Below are positions 1 through 8,524 of a stretch of 34,532 nucleotides of DNA, piece after piece (the stretch's first letter is position 1; each line of letters starts with the position of its first letter). This DNA is from Elusimicrobiales bacterium (GTDB taxonomy: Bacteria; Elusimicrobiota; Elusimicrobia; Elusimicrobiales; UBA9959): positions 1-34,532 of the forward strand of contig JAILAB010000016.1 in NCBI GenBank assembly GCA_024681855.1. Reading direction: 5' to 3'. Both the position numbers and the translations under genes were made by a program. The notes beneath the pieces are model-generated. The model did no database searches. It saw nothing but the letters and a program-made list of their open reading frames with translations, and was not told where the DNA came from.

Positions 1-2
1 AT

Positions 3-794
3 CATGCTTCTGTCAAAGCCGCAGTCTCTTGGTTTGGCTGCAGGAACTACTTCCAGCTCTGCTGAGAGGAAATCCTCTTCTGTTATTGAGTATTTTTGAT
101 TAAGAAGTTTGAGAAGATTCTCTTTTATTTTCTGCTTGGCATCCTTATCTTTTGTAGGAATGGAGGCTATTGTTACGTCAAGGCTTTCACCAGGCACGGC
201 GGTTCCCAGAGTGTTTTTATACTGGTCTGCTGCCAGATGCGGCAGGATGTCTGTTATGCAGAAGACCGGATCTTCCGGATCTTCGCCAATAGCTATTGAA
301 ATCTTTTTGCCGTCAGGCTTTACGAAAACGCCATGTATGGCCAGCGGAATAGTAAGCCACTGGTATTTTTTTATTCCGCCATAATAATGTGTGTCCATAA
401 GCGCAACACCGGTGCTTTCATAGAGCGGATTCTGTTTTACGTCAAGGCGTGGCGCGTCTGTATGGCCACCCACAATATGCATTCCGGCTTCAAGCGGCTT
501 TTTGCCTACAACAATGGCCATAAGGGTTTTTCCCTCGCAGGAATAATAAACTCTGTCACCGGGTTTCAGTTTTTTACCGTTTCTTTTGTTTATTTCCATA
601 TCGGTAAAGCCGGCTTTTTCAAGAAGTTCCACAGCCTCGTCGTGTGATTCGCGTTCTGTTTTAGCTTTGGTAAGGAAAGCCATATAAGCTTTGTTAAGCT
701 CTTCGCATTTTTTGAGATCTTTATCTGAAATCAGCTCATATCCGTTTTTTGATTCGTATGAAAGGTTTTTTTTCTTTTCTTCTTTTTTGCTCAT
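3..794 (-). CDS. M18 family aminopeptidase, N-terminal part (gene runs off window start)
   Basis: Reading the minus strand from the ATG at 794 gives 264 uninterrupted codons that continue past the window edge, so the C-terminus is missing. The start MSKKEEKKKN is preceded by a good ribosome-binding site (ataaggagagaaaca). The stretch GGHTDAPRLDVKQNPLYES matches the metal-binding His/Asp region of M18 (aspartyl aminopeptidase/ApeA-like) enzymes, cytoplasmic cobalt- or zinc-dependent exopeptidases that remove N-terminal residues. Later segments (YGGIKKYQW, then GEDPEDPVFCITDILPHLA) also fit the family. No signal peptide is visible, so it should be cytosolic. It is divergent from the MFS gene, with 79 bp between the two starts. 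The family call is firm; substrate preference cannot be read because the rest of the active site lies outside the window. Confidence 0.85.
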   Translation of the reverse strand, partial: MSKKEEKKKNLSYESKNGYELISDKDLKKCEELNKAYMAFLTKAKTERESHDEAVELLEKAGFTDMEINKRNGKKLKPGDRVYYSCEGKTLMAIVVGKKPLEAGMHIVGGHTDAPRLDVKQNPLYESTGVALMDTHYYGGIKKYQWLTIPLAIHGVFVKPDGKKISIAIGEDPEDPVFCITDILPHLAADQYKNTLGTAVPGESLDVTIASIPTKDKDAKQKIKENLLKLLNQKYSITEEDFLSAELEVVPAAKPRDCGFDRSM

Positions 795-837
795 TGTTTC
801 TCTCCTTATAAAATGCGGGTAAGCCCCGTTATTTGCC

Positions 838-867
838 TTACCCATATATTACAATTTTTTTTATAAT
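838..867 (+). promoter_or_regulatory. Promoter of the MFS gene, probably leaderless
   Basis: A TATAAT box lies at 862-867, with a weak -35-like TTACCC at 838-843 (18-bp spacer). The ATG of the downstream gene is at 874, about where transcription should start, and no Shine-Dalgarno sequence lies between them. This suggests a leaderless mRNA. Confidence 0.5.
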
Positions 868-873
868 ATTTTT

Positions 874-2124
874 ATGGATTTTTTTAAACAATACCCTAAT
901 AAGGTTCTTTTTTTTGTATTTCTGATAAGCCTTTTTAATTACATTGACCGCCAGGTGCTTTTTGCGGTTTTTCCATTGATAAAAGAAGATTTGACGCTTA
1001 GCGATGTTCAGCTTGGCATGCTTGGTTCGGCATTCATGATAGTTTATATGTGCATAGCTCCTTTCATAGGCTATCTGGGCGACAGGATTAAGCGCACGTC
1101 AATAATCGGAGCCAGCGCTATTCTATGGAGCATAGCTACGCTTTCAGGCGGTCTTGCCGGCAACTATGGGCAGCTTCTGGCTGCTCGTTCCGTAGTTGGA
1201 ATAGGCGAGGCAGGATATGGCACTGTTTCACCGTCATATCTTGCTGAATGGTTCCCTAAAAGCAGCCGCGCCAGGGTGCTTGCCATTTATGCGCTAGCCA
1301 TACCTGTAGGCAGCGCAATAGGCTATATACTGGGAGGCTGGCTGGGCGGCCATTTCGGCTGGCGCGAAGCTTTTCACATAGTGGCTGTGCCAGGCATACT
1401 TCTTGGCATTTATTTCTTCTTTTTTAAGGAGACTCCGGAGCGTGGGGAAAAACCTGAAAAAGCTGCATTCTCCTCATATCTGGAACTTTTAAAGAATAAG
1501 ACTTTTCTGCTGATATGCCTTGCGGAAAGCGTTGCCACTTTTTCTGTGGGAGGCCTTGCTGCCTGGATGCCGTCATTCTTTGAGAGAAGTTTCGGACTTA
1601 CCGTGGCTAAAGCAGGCCTGCTTTTCGGTGCGCTTACAGTTGCCGGAGGAATAACAGGCACGCTCGCCGGAGGCTGGTTTGCCGATAAGCTTAAACAGAA
1701 AACATGCAAGGCGTATTTCATTACTGGTTTTTTTAGCCTTACGCTTGCCGCACCGTTTGGCATTGCGGCAGTTTTTGTTAAAAGCCTGGAATTGTCCCTT
1801 GTCATGATTTTTCTCGCAGAGTTTTTTGTTTTTGCATATTCAGGCCCTTATCATGCTGCAATAGTGGAGGCTGTGCCGCTTAAAATAAGGTCAATGGCTT
1901 TCGCAGTGGAAATATTTATAATACATGCTCTTGGCGATGCCATTTCTCCTGTGCTTCTCGGCAAAATCTCAGATAAGACCGGAAGCCTCGGCACGGCTCT
2001 TTGTGTTTCAATGATTTATCTTCTCGCTGGCGGAGCAGTTTCAATTCTGGCTGGCCGAGTTTGGGAGAAACATATTAAAGCGGAAGAAGCTAAAAACGGC
2101 AATGCGATAAGCCAGTCTCTCTAG
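874..2124 (+). CDS. MFS transporter, spinster-like
   Basis: The 416-aa protein has the usual MFS pattern of about 12 hydrophobic segments. A signature motif A, GYLGDRIKR, lies at residues 66-74 in the loop after TM2, and GIGEAGYGTVSPSYLAEWF follows in the TM4 region. The N-terminal FNYIDRQVL (21-29) and the motif placement resemble the spinster-like/anion-symporter group of MFS proteins in the inner membrane. The substrate cannot be deduced: that group includes lipid, organic acid and sugar carriers, and no functionally linked gene is adjacent. Length is normal for the family. The start is at a TATAAT box with no ribosome-binding site, so translation is likely leaderless. The next gene starts 128 bp downstream with its own ribosome-binding site. 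Confidence 0.88.
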   Translation: MDFFKQYPNKVLFFVFLISLFNYIDRQVLFAVFPLIKEDLTLSDVQLGMLGSAFMIVYMCIAPFIGYLGDRIKRTSIIGASAILWSIATLSGGLAGNYGQLLAARSVVGIGEAGYGTVSPSYLAEWFPKSSRARVLAIYALAIPVGSAIGYILGGWLGGHFGWREAFHIVAVPGILLGIYFFFFKETPERGEKPEKAAFSSYLELLKNKTFLLICLAESVATFSVGGLAAWMPSFFERSFGLTVAKAGLLFGALTVAGGITGTLAGGWFADKLKQKTCKAYFITGFFSLTLAAPFGIAAVFVKSLELSLVMIFLAEFFVFAYSGPYHAAIVEAVPLKIRSMAFAVEIFIIHALGDAISPVLLGKISDKTGSLGTALCVSMIYLLAGGAVSILAGRVWEKHIKAEEAKNGNAISQSL

Positions 2125-2252
2125 GGCATTTAGTGTCTCATGATTTGGTGCCGCATAATTTATGACTGCATTAATAATGTTTACGGCCTTTCGCATGAAA
2201 CTGCTGTTTCCTGCCTGATGTTAGTTAGAAAAGAAAATATGGAGAAAAGACA

Positions 2253-2894
2253 ATGTTCCCGTCAATCTTAAAAGAAACAGCAGAATTTGTGATTGCTGAT
2301 AAGCCTTCCGGTCTTTTGGCTATACCTGGCCGCGGAGAAAGGGCCGGGGAAGAAACTCTTAAGGATATGCTGGAAAAAAAGTATGGCAGCATTTATGTCG
2401 TTCACCGCTTAGACAGAGATGTGAGCGGCGCCATATTGTTTGCCAAAACGCCTGAGGCCCATAAATATTATTCCAAGCTTTTTGAAACTAGAAACATTGA
2501 AAAGACATATATTGCTCTCGTATGCGGAAAGATGACAGGGAGAGGGGAAATAAACAAGCCATTGAAGCAGAGGGGCTCTGGCAGGGTTTCAGTTGTTTTT
2601 GACGGCAAGCCTTCCGTTACTGCCTGGCGGGTTATGAAAAATTATGGCAATAAATGGACTTTGGTGGAAGCCAGGATAATAACAGGCCGCAGACATCAGA
2701 TAAGAGCGCATTTCTATTCCATAGGGCACCCTATAGCTGGAGATGCTCTTTATGGAGACATAGCTGAGCAAAAGCTGTTTCCAAGAGTGCTTTTGCATTC
2801 ATGGAAAATAAAGTTTCAGGACATGGACGGCAAAAATGTTTTTGCGGAGGCTTTCCCTCCTGAAGATTTTCAGAATGTTCTGGAAATGATATGA
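2253..2894 (+). CDS. RluA-family pseudouridine synthase
   Basis: This 213-aa protein carries the RluA-family active-site motif HRLDRDVSG (residues 51-59), in which Asp54 is the expected catalytic aspartate. It also has the conserved TGRRHQIRAHF segment and the GDALYG motif. RluA-family enzymes isomerise specific uridines to pseudouridine in 23S rRNA or tRNA in the cytoplasm. The protein lacks an S4 RNA-binding domain and is short, like the RluA/TruC-type members rather than RluC/RluD. The exact target nucleotide cannot be assigned. A GGAG-type ribosome-binding site precedes the ATG (tatggagaaaagaca). It converges on the lipoprotein gene, with only 42 bp between the stop codons. Confidence 0.88.
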   Translation: MFPSILKETAEFVIADKPSGLLAIPGRGERAGEETLKDMLEKKYGSIYVVHRLDRDVSGAILFAKTPEAHKYYSKLFETRNIEKTYIALVCGKMTGRGEINKPLKQRGSGRVSVVFDGKPSVTAWRVMKNYGNKWTLVEARIITGRRHQIRAHFYSIGHPIAGDALYGDIAEQKLFPRVLLHSWKIKFQDMDGKNVFAEAFPPEDFQNVLEMI

Positions 2895-2936
2895 GTCTGC
2901 CTGGCAACAAGCCATAATTAATTTCGCCGCATTTTT

Positions 2937-3698
2937 TCAGTTGATGTTTTCTGGCATGCTTTCTGACAGAAAATTTTCTATTTCTGCTATTTTTGCTTCA
3001 TTTTCTTTATCAAATGGAAATTCAATGCTCTTGCTAAAATCTCCGGAGGAAAAACATTTTATCTGTTTTCCATATTGTTTTATGGCTGCTTCTGCGGCAT
3101 AATTCTCCTGTTTCAAATCTGCAAAAACGGCAATTAGCCCTGTGTTATTGTTTCCGCAGGCAAAATTTTTGGCTGCCTTCATAAGCAATGCCGCCTGTTC
3201 CATTTTTTCCGAATATGGAGCTATCAGCAGAATATAATTCTCAGCCTTTCCTCCGCAAGAAAACTTTGCTGATATGTTTATTTTTGTTCTTGGGGCAAAA
3301 GTCGGCGGCCTTTTCATTATCTTTTTAGATGGCCTTGCCGGCTGCAGGCTTGTTTCTGCGCCTGCGGCGGTCATTTCTTGCGCTATATATTTTCCTGAGC
3401 TAAATTTTTTCATACCATGCTCCATGCCTGCGTTTTCAGGCATGGGAATTATTCCGCATATTTTCTCGCTTTCCTTTTTGCCGGCATTATTGCTTAAAGC
3501 CTGTCTGTCTTGGATTTTATCGTAAGCCTGGATATTTCCTTCTGCAAGGCTTACTGGCAAAGCAGAAGAATTATTAGTGTTCTGAATTTGGCTTGAATAT
3601 GTATTGCCAGTGCTTTCCCCGCCATGGCATGCGGCGGAGCCTATTGCTGATAATAACAGAATGCTTATTTTTACTGTTTTGCTTAAAAAAGAAATCAT
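2937..3698 (-). CDS. Probable exported lipoprotein of unknown function
   Basis: I do not recognise this protein. From the ATG at 3698 it is 253 aa and begins MISFLSKTVKISILLLSAIG followed by SAAC, a lipoprotein-like signal peptide with an imperfect lipobox (Ser instead of Leu/Val/Ile at -3). The ATG at 3716 would add six residues, but the inner start has an AAGGG ribosome-binding site at proper spacing and puts the basic-hydrophobic signal at the very N-terminus. After the signal comes a long Asn/Ser/Ala-rich stretch (to about residue 150). A more ordered C-terminal part includes INISAKFSCGG, NYILLIAPYSEKMEQAALLMK and GLIAVFADLKQENYAAEAAI, which look like alternating beta strands and helices. 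Three Cys in that part could form disulfides. It is probably periplasmic or outer-membrane anchored. Confidence 0.55.
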   Translation of the reverse strand: MISFLSKTVKISILLLSAIGSAACHGGESTGNTYSSQIQNTNNSSALPVSLAEGNIQAYDKIQDRQALSNNAGKKESEKICGIIPMPENAGMEHGMKKFSSGKYIAQEMTAAGAETSLQPARPSKKIMKRPPTFAPRTKINISAKFSCGGKAENYILLIAPYSEKMEQAALLMKAAKNFACGNNNTGLIAVFADLKQENYAAEAAIKQYGKQIKCFSSGDFSKSIEFPFDKENEAKIAEIENFLSESMPENIN

Positions 3699-3747
3699 AT
3701 AGAGCCCTTTTGGCATTATTTTGTTAAGAAATTTTTAGGCTTTTTAA

Positions 3748-3778
3748 TTGCAAGCTTTTATACTAAATATACTATAAT
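3748..3778 (+). promoter_or_regulatory. Promoter of the phosphopentomutase-like gene
   Basis: TTGCAA (3748-3753) and TATAAT (3773-3778) are separated by 19 bp. Transcription would begin around 3785, giving a leader of about 95 nt before the ATG at 3880. The gap of about 180 bp is shared with the divergent lipoprotein gene. Confidence 0.5.
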
Positions 3779-3879
3779 TTTATATGGCTCGGCATGATGC
3801 TGGCTTCAAAGTTTTTCTTTCCTTGCATGAAAGGCAGCCCGGCATTAACAGCTTTCTTTTAATTTTAAGGAGATTTTAT

Positions 3880-5103
3880 ATGAAAAAAAATCCGGTTGCG
3901 TTAATGATAGTCATAGATGCGATGGGGCTTTCCACTTTGGAATACCTTCTCGGAAAATATAATGGCAGCGTAAGTTTCCCTAATTTGTCTAAAATGGGCC
4001 TTGGGAATATAGTTCTTCCTGAGTTCAGAAACCGTTTCGGAGAAGCCGACGGCAAATCATTCGCAAAACGCATACAGCAGGTTTCAGCCACTGCGGACAG
4101 CCTTATAGGCCACCGCGAAATGATGGGCGTTGTTGACCACCGCACATATAATCTTTTCCCGAATGGCTTTGACCCGAAGTTTCTTGCCGAATTGGAAAAA
4201 CGCACCGGGCATAAGAGTTTCTTCAATAAGATGGCCGGCGGCGTGGAAGCCATTGAGATGAATTACAAACACCATGAGGAAACAGGCGAGCTTATCGCCT
4301 ATGCCAGCAAATGCGACCCGCTGGTGCAGTTCGCCATGAGCGAAAAAGTTATCCCCGTGCCGGAGCAGTACCGCATAGTGGAAACAGCTTTTGCGCTTGC
4401 CCGTGAAATGGGAATTCCAATAACGCGCGCCATAGCCCGCCCCTATATACGCACGGAGGCAGGCGAGATAGTGCGTACTTCCAACAGGCATGATGCCGTT
4501 CTGCCGATAGGACAGACCACTCTTGTTGACATTCTCCGCGATGACTGCGTATGGACTATAGCCGTGGGCAAAACCAGCGACCTGGTGAATACTGCTTATC
4601 ATTCAAAGATAAAGCTGAACAAGGAAATATACCTTGACCCTGAAATGGACCTGCATTTTGCGCACCCGAAGAGAAAAGACACAAATCCTTTCTGCATACA
4701 GGGAACGATAAATGCCCTTCGCGAATCACACAATGTGTACCGCCCGAAAGGCACGTTCATATTTACCAATCTTGTGGATACCGATAGCGTATACGGCCAT
4801 ACTCGCGACGTGGAAGGCTCTCTGCGCTCACTGGAGGAAATTGACCGCTGCCTGCCTAAGATACAGGCGGAAATGGAAGACGGAGACCTGCTGATAATTA
4901 CCGCTGACCATGGCATGGAACACCGTGCTGATTATGGCTACCATAGCAATGAGCCCGTTCCTTTTATTGCTCAGGTAAAAGGCGGCGATGCTGCTCTCGG
5001 CGGCCTGAAAACAGGCTTAAAGCCCGGCCTTACCGACATGGGCAATGTAATAGCCCAGTATTTCCATGAGGAAGAAAAATACGCTGCAATAATCAGGAAA
5101 TAA
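3880..5103 (+). CDS. Phosphopentomutase (DeoB)-like metalloenzyme
   Basis: The 407-aa protein aligns by eye along its length with bacterial phosphopentomutase, a di-manganese enzyme interconverting (deoxy)ribose 1- and 5-phosphate. Metal ligands are present: Asp13 in VIDAMG, Asp302 and His307 in LVDTDSVYGH, Asp343-His344 in TADHG, and His355. The cap-domain NRHD is also kept. The phosphoacceptor motif differs: the family GKDTxTGHWE is here TADSLIGHRE (71-80), so the acceptor would be Ser74 rather than Thr, and the second Thr and the Trp are replaced. It may therefore be a paralogue with another phosphosugar substrate. An in-frame ATG at 3784 exists, but it overlaps the predicted transcription start, has no ribosome-binding site and would add 32 unalignable residues. 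The ATG at 3880 follows AAGGAG at ideal spacing. The gene stands alone and ends at a strong terminator. Confidence 0.8.
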   Translation: MKKNPVALMIVIDAMGLSTLEYLLGKYNGSVSFPNLSKMGLGNIVLPEFRNRFGEADGKSFAKRIQQVSATADSLIGHREMMGVVDHRTYNLFPNGFDPKFLAELEKRTGHKSFFNKMAGGVEAIEMNYKHHEETGELIAYASKCDPLVQFAMSEKVIPVPEQYRIVETAFALAREMGIPITRAIARPYIRTEAGEIVRTSNRHDAVLPIGQTTLVDILRDDCVWTIAVGKTSDLVNTAYHSKIKLNKEIYLDPEMDLHFAHPKRKDTNPFCIQGTINALRESHNVYRPKGTFIFTNLVDTDSVYGHTRDVEGSLRSLEEIDRCLPKIQAEMEDGDLLIITADHGMEHRADYGYHSNEPVPFIAQVKGGDAALGGLKTGLKPGLTDMGNVIAQYFHEEEKYAAIIRK

Positions 5104-5121
5104 ATAGTAGCAGTAATAAAT

Positions 5122-5161
5122 AAACCGGCCGGCTCCCGTTTTACGGAACCGGCCGGTTTTA
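5122..5161 (+). terminator. Rho-independent terminator after the phosphopentomutase-like gene
   Basis: An 11-bp perfect stem (AAACCGGCCGG at 5122-5132 pairing with 5149-5159) is followed by TTTT, 20 nt after the stop codon. The flanking A and T runs may let it work in both directions. Confidence 0.9.
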
Positions 5162-5193
5162 TTGTTGTCTGCCCTCCCAACTGTCTTGGGGAT

Positions 5194-5324
5194 ATTTATA
5201 AATGACGCAAATATTACTTCTTTGTCCTGAACCTGCTCCAGGACTTCTTTAGGCCGCAGAGATGCTGAAATAAATTCAGTATGACGGGAGAATATTAAAA
5301 TCAATAATCTTCTTATAAAGAGCG
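5194..5324 (-). repeat. MITE-like interspersed repeat, copy A (one end diverged)
   Basis: This copy matches the other three across the central two hairpins (5219-5284) and the TATAAGAAGATTATTGAT end (5301-5320). It has lost similarity at its left end before about 5194, so the second terminal inverted repeat is missing. Copies A and B share orientation; C and D are in the opposite orientation. It fills the gap between the terminator at 5161 and the stop codon of the convergent minus-strand gene. Confidence 0.85.
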
Positions 5325-6344
5325 ATTAAATAAATTCTTTATTTTTTTTAAAAAACCTGTTGGCTTGTCGTTTACATTTTTGAAATCCAGCTTAATTATT
5401 ATGGGGATATGGTCTGATATTTCTTTGTATTCCTCGGAATTCCTATAAATTTTGTTGTTAATTTTAATGTTCGCAAAATTTTCTGCCTTGCCTTTGGAGA
5501 AAACAGGCCTCATGCGTTCTGATATTTCAAAAAGATAATTTTTGTTTATTATAAAATGGTCATAATCATTTGCAAGCTGCACAACATTAAGATTAGGAGA
5601 TGATATTGTTGTTTTCTGCCCCCAAAAATCAGAATACTGTCCGTCGTTGCCGTCTATTATGCCATCGCTAAAGTTTGACCCTCTTATAAGATCAATTCTT
5701 CTGGTATTAAAATCTCCGCCTATAATCATGGGAAGATTTCTTTTATAATCGGCATACAGTTTTTCAATTTCCCGCATTTCCTTAGATAATTGACCTTCAT
5801 TATCATTCGGTCCGGGCAAATGAACATTTACCAAGTAGAAAAAATTGGAAACGTCTTCTTTTAAGGCAAATTTTAAAATCTGCTCATTGTTTTTTATAAA
5901 GTTATATTTGCGTTTTTTATTATTGATTTTATGCTGATACATGTAAAACGGAATTCTGCGTGCCAAATCTTCAATAAGGCTCACTTTTTCATCATTATAA
6001 AGCACTGCATTGTTTAACTCCATGCTTGACAATGAATATGAGGCGCTATCAGCTGATTTCCATGCGTGTCCGGTAATGGAGGTTAATTTATTGGCAAAAG
6101 AACTTGCCAGATTGCCATGCGGAGATGTAAGGGGTATTTCTTGAAGCAAAACAATGTCTGCGCCGGATTGCCTTACAATGCCTATTATGGAATCTTCCCA
6201 GTATTTATTCCCTGCCCTGTGCAAGGAACTGCCAGGCCCATGCCCCTGAATGTTAAATGACATTACCGCAATTTCTTTTGCACAAACACATTGAAGACAT
6301 AAACAAAGCAGTAATGCAAAAATAGAAAAAAAATATTTATTCAT
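5313..6344 (-). CDS. Exported endonuclease/exonuclease/phosphatase (EEP) family protein
   Basis: This 343-aa protein has an N-terminal signal peptide (about residues 1-22, with a Cys-rich hydrophobic core) followed by a complete EEP fold. The catalytic motifs appear in order: SFNIQG (Asn31), LLQEI (Glu69), VNVHLPG (His175), GGDFNT (Asp211, Asn213) and ISDHIPI (Asp311-His312). EEP proteins are Mg-dependent phosphodiesterases or phosphatases acting on DNA, RNA, phosphoinositides or sphingomyelin. An exported version could be a secreted nuclease or a lipid phosphodiesterase, and the sequence does not decide between them. The ATG overlaps the stop of the upstream gene by one base (TAATG), so the two are translationally coupled. 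Both are strikingly AT-rich compared with genes on either side, which hints at acquisition by transfer. Confidence 0.85.
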   Translation of the reverse strand: MNKYFFSIFALLLCLCLQCVCAKEIAVMSFNIQGHGPGSSLHRAGNKYWEDSIIGIVRQSGADIVLLQEIPLTSPHGNLASSFANKLTSITGHAWKSADSASYSLSSMELNNAVLYNDEKVSLIEDLARRIPFYMYQHKINNKKRKYNFIKNNEQILKFALKEDVSNFFYLVNVHLPGPNDNEGQLSKEMREIEKLYADYKRNLPMIIGGDFNTRRIDLIRGSNFSDGIIDGNDGQYSDFWGQKTTISSPNLNVVQLANDYDHFIINKNYLFEISERMRPVFSKGKAENFANIKINNKIYRNSEEYKEISDHIPIIIKLDFKNVNDKPTGFLKKIKNLFNRSL

Positions 6345-8152
6345 TATTTTAATTCTATCTTATGACCGCCAATATTAGCATATATAGGCATCAAAGGTGT
6401 TACTCTTCTTGTTACTCTTCTTATCAAATTCATTTCTGTTTCTAAATCTTTATTAGGTTTAAATCCAAATCTTATAGGATAGTTATGGGGTTGCAAAATA
6501 ATCTCGTATGAATTATGAGCCTTTATTTCTCCATTATATAATTCACATTTATATACATAATGATAATCTTTCAATTTATTGATCCTTTTATTTATTTTAT
6601 AAGTTTCTTCTGTATCTAATGCCATATCATACACTCTACTATTGTAGCCAGGGATAACAAATTTCAAGGCTGAAGATGAATTCATGACATATTGTATAGG
6701 AACATGAACATATATTTTATATCTACGAGAACTATAAAAAAATTTTACATCTTTCAATGCTTTATATGCTTTATAACTATAACTCAAATATATAAACTCA
6801 TTTATAGAGGCTGTTCCATTTTTAAATTCAGCATCTAAAGAATTTACAATAAATTGTTTTTCTTTGGAATCCTTTTTACTGTCAAAATTATACAGCATTG
6901 CCCTATTTATTTCTAAAGCATCATAATAATTTCTCAAATCATCAGCAAGATGAATTATTTCGTTCTTATTATCTTCTTTTTTAGAATCTTTTTTATTATC
7001 TGCTATTATTAGAATTTGCTTTTCAAATTCTCTGCTTACCCTTGCTGATAAATCTGTTATATTTGCTGTTAAAAGACGTTTGGCATCGGAATATCTCCCC
7101 ATTTTAGAATATACCAAAACACAGAAATAATAATTCAGCCAAGATGCTCTATCGTATATGTCGGTATTCTCTTCAATATATTTAAGTTTTTCAAGTATTT
7201 CGTTTTTATAATAATTTTTGTTTTTAAGCATAAGTGCAATTTTGCCTTTGTATGCATCAACTGCCATCTTGTCGGTTCTAAAAGAGGGTATGTTTTCTTT
7301 TTCAAAACGGTCATAATATTTTATGGCATTTGCGCTATCCCCAACCTCCGATGCCTTTTTTGCCAAATTATACCAAAATGTAGGAAAATGCTGCACAAAA
7401 CGCCCTTTGCTCATATTTTTTAAATTGCGATATGATCTGCCGGCATCCGCATCATCCAAGTATTCCAGCATTTTCTTTATTTGATTTTCGTCTATTCTCC
7501 AATCGTCAGACATATTATATCTGTGAATCAATCGGTGACTTACCGTGATAAGATTTGTTTGTGCGTCATTTAATCTATCTTCTCTGTCTAATTCAAGTTC
7601 AAACATAGACTGGTCAAATTCCTGCAAAAGCTGACTCTTATATTTTTTATAGGACATATACATATTTGCCCCAGCACTTATTGCATTTATTGCAATACTT
7701 AAAAAATTTGCTTTAGCGGTAACAATGGTAGTAATAGGCTGAAAAGAATCATACAATGCCTGCTGCATTTTCCTCTGGAGTGAGGCTTCAAGGCGGTCTG
7801 CTTTTTTATGATTCTGCCTCATTTGATGCAGAGTATCCATTAATTGCCTTATCTCCTCGACACCCTCTTCGTCTGCAACGGTCTTCAGATTAAGATTGTT
7901 ATAAAGATTGGAATATTCCTCTTCAAAAGCAAATATATTGTTGTAGCCTTTTATTTTATAAATAGCATAACGGGCATAGTTCATAATGAACAAGGCCTGT
8001 TTTTGCTCAGAAGTAGGATTTTTCTTCTTGCTGACTTTAACATCAGAATCTTCTTCGTTAAATATATAATCATAAGACGGCTCAGGTTCAGCAGCGAAGG
8101 TATTTGCCACCAGAAGCAACGTAGAGAAAAGGAACAGTAATATTTTTTTCAT
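6344..8152 (-). CDS. Exported orphan protein, helical/TPR-like, coupled to the EEP gene
   Basis: I do not recognise this 602-aa protein. It begins MKKILLFLFSTLLLVANTFA, a clear signal peptide cleaved near Ala20. Then come an acidic/lysine-rich segment, a helical region with coiled-coil character (about 95-135), a small-residue hydrophobic stretch (about 139-166, including AINAISAGANMYM) and a long alpha-helical part (about 200-420) in which segments such as WYNLAKKASEVGDSANAIKYYDRF resemble TPR units. A probable beta-rich C-terminus includes the tandem RRVTRRVTP. An upstream in-frame ATG at 8215 would add 21 residues before the signal. The start at 8152 is preferred because it follows TGAGG and fits a leader of about 65 nt from the promoter at 8226-8231. 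It is followed directly by the EEP gene, so a joint role in the envelope is likely. Confidence 0.7.
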   Translation of the reverse strand: MKKILLFLFSTLLLVANTFAAEPEPSYDYIFNEEDSDVKVSKKKNPTSEQKQALFIMNYARYAIYKIKGYNNIFAFEEEYSNLYNNLNLKTVADEEGVEEIRQLMDTLHQMRQNHKKADRLEASLQRKMQQALYDSFQPITTIVTAKANFLSIAINAISAGANMYMSYKKYKSQLLQEFDQSMFELELDREDRLNDAQTNLITVSHRLIHRYNMSDDWRIDENQIKKMLEYLDDADAGRSYRNLKNMSKGRFVQHFPTFWYNLAKKASEVGDSANAIKYYDRFEKENIPSFRTDKMAVDAYKGKIALMLKNKNYYKNEILEKLKYIEENTDIYDRASWLNYYFCVLVYSKMGRYSDAKRLLTANITDLSARVSREFEKQILIIADNKKDSKKEDNKNEIIHLADDLRNYYDALEINRAMLYNFDSKKDSKEKQFIVNSLDAEFKNGTASINEFIYLSYSYKAYKALKDVKFFYSSRRYKIYVHVPIQYVMNSSSALKFVIPGYNSRVYDMALDTEETYKINKRINKLKDYHYVYKCELYNGEIKAHNSYEIILQPHNYPIRFGFKPNKDLETEMNLIRRVTRRVTPLMPIYANIGGHKIELK

Positions 8153-8225
8153 AAAAACCTCATAAGCAAATTTCAAATCTAATTTAGGGCAGTGAAAACA
8201 AAAAAATATGTTCATTCCCTAATAT

Positions 8226-8231
8226 ATTATA
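8226..8231 (-). promoter_or_regulatory. -10 box of the exported orphan/EEP operon
   Basis: TATAAT reads on the minus strand at 8231-8226 in a very AT-rich stretch. No convincing -35 is visible. It would give a leader of about 65 nt before the ATG at 8152. Confidence 0.4.
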
Positions 8232-8286
8232 TTATTGTATTTATTAGTTTTTTGATAACAATAACCTTACTGTCATTATATAATTT

Positions 8287-8446
8287 AGCTCTGTTAAAGG
8301 AAAGTATTGATACAATGTAATTATAAAGAATGCAGATATTACTTCGTCGTCCTGAACTTGTTTCAGGACCTCATTAAGCCGTAGAGATGCTGAAATAAAT
8401 TCAGCATGACGGGAGAATATTAAAATCAATACTCTTCTTATATGCA
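8287..8446 (-). repeat. MITE-like interspersed repeat, copy B
   Basis: This is a full-length copy of the roughly 160-bp repeat with both ends. The terminal segments GCTCTGTTAAAGGAAAG-TATTGAT (left) and, on the opposite strand, GCTGCATATAAGAAGAG-TATTGAT (right) match at 17 of 24 positions as inverted repeats. Inside are the hairpins GTCCTGAA/TTCAGGAC and ATGCTGAA/TTCAGCAT. It accounts for most of the 308-bp gap between the orphan gene and the DUF4015 gene. I see no gene in the rest of that gap. Confidence 0.9.
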
Positions 8447-8524
8447 GCCTTGCGGAAAAATGGCTGATTCAAATCATATGTAAAAACTGCACATTAGCTA
8501 TTATTTCCTCTAAACTGTCACAAA

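Noticed and set aside
1-647. Three plus-strand open frames of 67-104 aa at the window start
   Set aside because: They overlap the M18 aminopeptidase on the minus strand, whose conserved motifs make it the real gene.
3784-3879. 32-residue N-terminal extension of the phosphopentomutase-like protein
   Set aside because: The ATG at 3784 lies at the predicted transcription start without a ribosome-binding site, the added residues match nothing in the family, and a strong AAGGAG site precedes the ATG at 3880.
4084-4602. 172-aa minus-strand open frame inside the phosphopentomutase-like gene
   Set aside because: It overlaps a conserved metalloenzyme, lacks any recognisable motif and has no independent promoter or ribosome-binding site.
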